In this document: positions 5,354 to 6,113 of the stretch, piece after piece
Layout: each line of letters opens with the position of its first letter
How positions within the stretch are numbered: the stretch's first letter is position 1
Assembly (NCBI GenBank): GCA_023228995.1
Contig: JALOAD010000098.1
Coordinates: 1 to 6,113, forward strand
DNA: 6,113 bases
Source: JALOAD01 sp023228995 [NCBI: Candidatus Muiribacterium halophilum]
Lineage (GTDB): Bacteria; Muiribacteriota; Muiribacteriia; Muiribacteriales
Direction of reading: 5' to 3'
Made by a program: the position numbers and the translations under genes
The notes under the pieces: model-generated
The model's input: the letters and a program-made list of their open reading frames with translations, nothing else
Database searches by the model: none
What the model was told of the DNA's origin: nothing

Positions 5354-6087
5354 AATATATAAGGACATTTAATGAATCTACAAACACCTCAGAAATTGAA
5401 GCTATTTGTAAAAAATATAATATAAAAAACTACATAATTAATGAAGATGATTCTATTGATGTAGATGGTAATGTTGATTTAAGTCATGAAAAATTAAAAG
5501 TATTACCTTTGAAATTTAGAAAGGTTAGTGGGAATTTTGATTGTGGTTACAATCAATTAACATCCTTAGAGGGTGGTCCTCAAAGTATAGGTGGGAATTT
5601 CCATTGTAATTATAGTAAATTAACATCCTTAGAGAGTGCTCCCAAAAGAGTAGGTGGTGATTTTGAATGTGGTAGTAATAAATTAACCACCTTAGAAGGT
5701 GCTCCTCAAAGTGTAGGTGGTGATTTTGAATGTAATGATAATAACTTAACAAGCTTAGAGGGTGCTCCTCAAAGTGTAGGTGGTATACTTTGGTGTGATT
5801 TTAATAATCTTAAAAATATTGATTATTTACCCAAAACTTATAAAAAATTAAATATTAACGAAAATCCAATTTCTAAAATATTAGATTTATTTACTAAACT
5901 TGATGAATATGGATTGATATCTAATAGAGAAGATAAAGATTTAATTATGGATTTTATAGATAGAGAAATGATACAACAAGATATACTATTAGTTAATAGA
6001 TTAGTAGAATTCTTAGATGATATAGGAAAACCAAAATCCAGAGAAGAACTCATAGAGTTATTAAAAAATAATTATACAATACGATGA
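5350..6087 (+). CDS. LRR-like repeat protein, array gene 7 (4 repeats)
   Basis: This 245-residue member has the same layout as gene 4: four canonical repeats at 65-148 between a degenerate first repeat (44-64) and a closing repeat (149-169), with a 76-residue tail. The N-terminus reads M-K-Y-I-R-T-F-N-E-S-T-N-T-S, the gene 2/5 type with Arg at residue 5. The same first ten codons recur at 6084 in the next gene. Repeat 2 is the most divergent canonical unit here: Ser replaces the ladder Asn (C-N-Y-S-K-L) and Gly (L-E-S-A-P). The tail starts L-F-T-K-L-D-E, closest to gene 3, but continues with the M-I-Q-Q-D-I helix of genes 2 and 4. The start is set by the ATGA overlap with gene 6. Function unknown. 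Confidence 0.95.
   Translation: MKYIRTFNESTNTSEIEAICKKYNIKNYIINEDDSIDVDGNVDLSHEKLKVLPLKFRKVSGNFDCGYNQLTSLEGGPQSIGGNFHCNYSKLTSLESAPKRVGGDFECGSNKLTTLEGAPQSVGGDFECNDNNLTSLEGAPQSVGGILWCDFNNLKNIDYLPKTYKKLNINENPISKILDLFTKLDEYGLISNREDKDLIMDFIDREMIQQDILLVNRLVEFLDDIGKPKSREELIELLKNNYTIR
5542..5793 (+). repeat. Four 63-bp coding tandem repeats (gene 7)
   Basis: Four canonical units begin at TGT 5542, all with Glu before the Gly position. They share fewer long exact blocks with the other genes than genes 1, 2 and 5 share among themselves. The closing unit follows at 5794-5856. Confidence 0.95.
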
Positions 6088-6113
6088 AATATATAAGGAC
6101 ATTTAATGAATCT
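6013..6113 (+). repeat. 101-bp exact copy of 5279-5379 spanning a gene junction
   Basis: The end of gene 7 and the start of gene 8 are identical to the end of gene 6 and the start of gene 7 for 101 bases, running to the window edge. The offset of 734 bases equals the spacing of the gene 7 and gene 8 starts, so the match covers a 3' end, the ATGA overlap and a 5' end together. Confidence 0.9.
6084..6113 (+). CDS. Array gene 8, N-terminal fragment (3'-truncated by window)
   Basis: The ATG at 6084 overlaps the TGA of gene 7 in the usual ATGA arrangement and opens a frame reading M-K-Y-I-R-T-F-N-E-S to the window edge. All 30 bases are identical to the first 30 of gene 7, so an eighth paralog almost certainly follows. 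Its repeat number cannot be seen. Confidence 0.88.
   Translation, partial: MKYIRTFNES

Noticed and set aside
1-6113. Mobile element or diversity-generating retroelement as the cause of variation
   Set aside because: There is no transposase, reverse transcriptase, inverted repeats or adenine-biased template/variable pair in the window; recombination between existing units explains the variation.

Overview
The whole 6.1 kb window is one head-to-tail array of at least eight paralogous genes, all on the + strand, with no other gene and no intergenic DNA. Six genes are complete (starts at 858, 1970, 2830, 3564, 4613 and 5350). One has lost its 5' end at the left edge (1-861) and one has only its first ten codons at the right edge (6084-6113), so the array continues in both directions. 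Every junction is the same 4-base ATGA overlap of stop and start, so the genes form one operon with coupled translation. No promoter, terminator, RNA gene, transposase or CRISPR is visible.

Each complete protein has four parts: an N-terminal region of about 43 residues, a degenerate first repeat (about residues 44-64), a run of 21-residue leucine-rich-repeat-like units each beginning with Cys, and a degenerate closing repeat followed by a conserved, probably helical 76-77 residue tail. The flanks barely change in length, while the number of canonical repeats is 10, 6, 4, 9, 4 and 4 in the complete genes and at least 9 in the truncated first gene. The proteins therefore differ in length by exact multiples of 21 residues. 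The repeat resembles bacterial YopM/IpaH-type LRRs (L-x-x-L, then a Pro, then a hydrophobic strand, then x-x-N-x-L). Cys sits at an inward strand position and gives a predicted cysteine ladder. No signal peptide or membrane segment is seen.

The paralogs are mosaics. Long near-identical blocks are shared between non-adjacent genes, N- and C-terminal sequence types are reassorted, and one difference is an exact insertion or loss of a single 63-bp unit. This looks like an actively recombining family that varies a binding surface.

The DNA is AT-rich (roughly 30% G+C by eye) and the starts lack Shine-Dalgarno sequences. N-termini of the form M-K-Y-[IL]-x-x-F-N-E are of a kind I associate with large tailed phages. 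A phage or prophage, perhaps of a Bacteroidota-like host, is my best guess, but no hallmark phage gene is present to prove it. The biological role is unknown; ligand binding by a variable solenoid is inference from the fold type.
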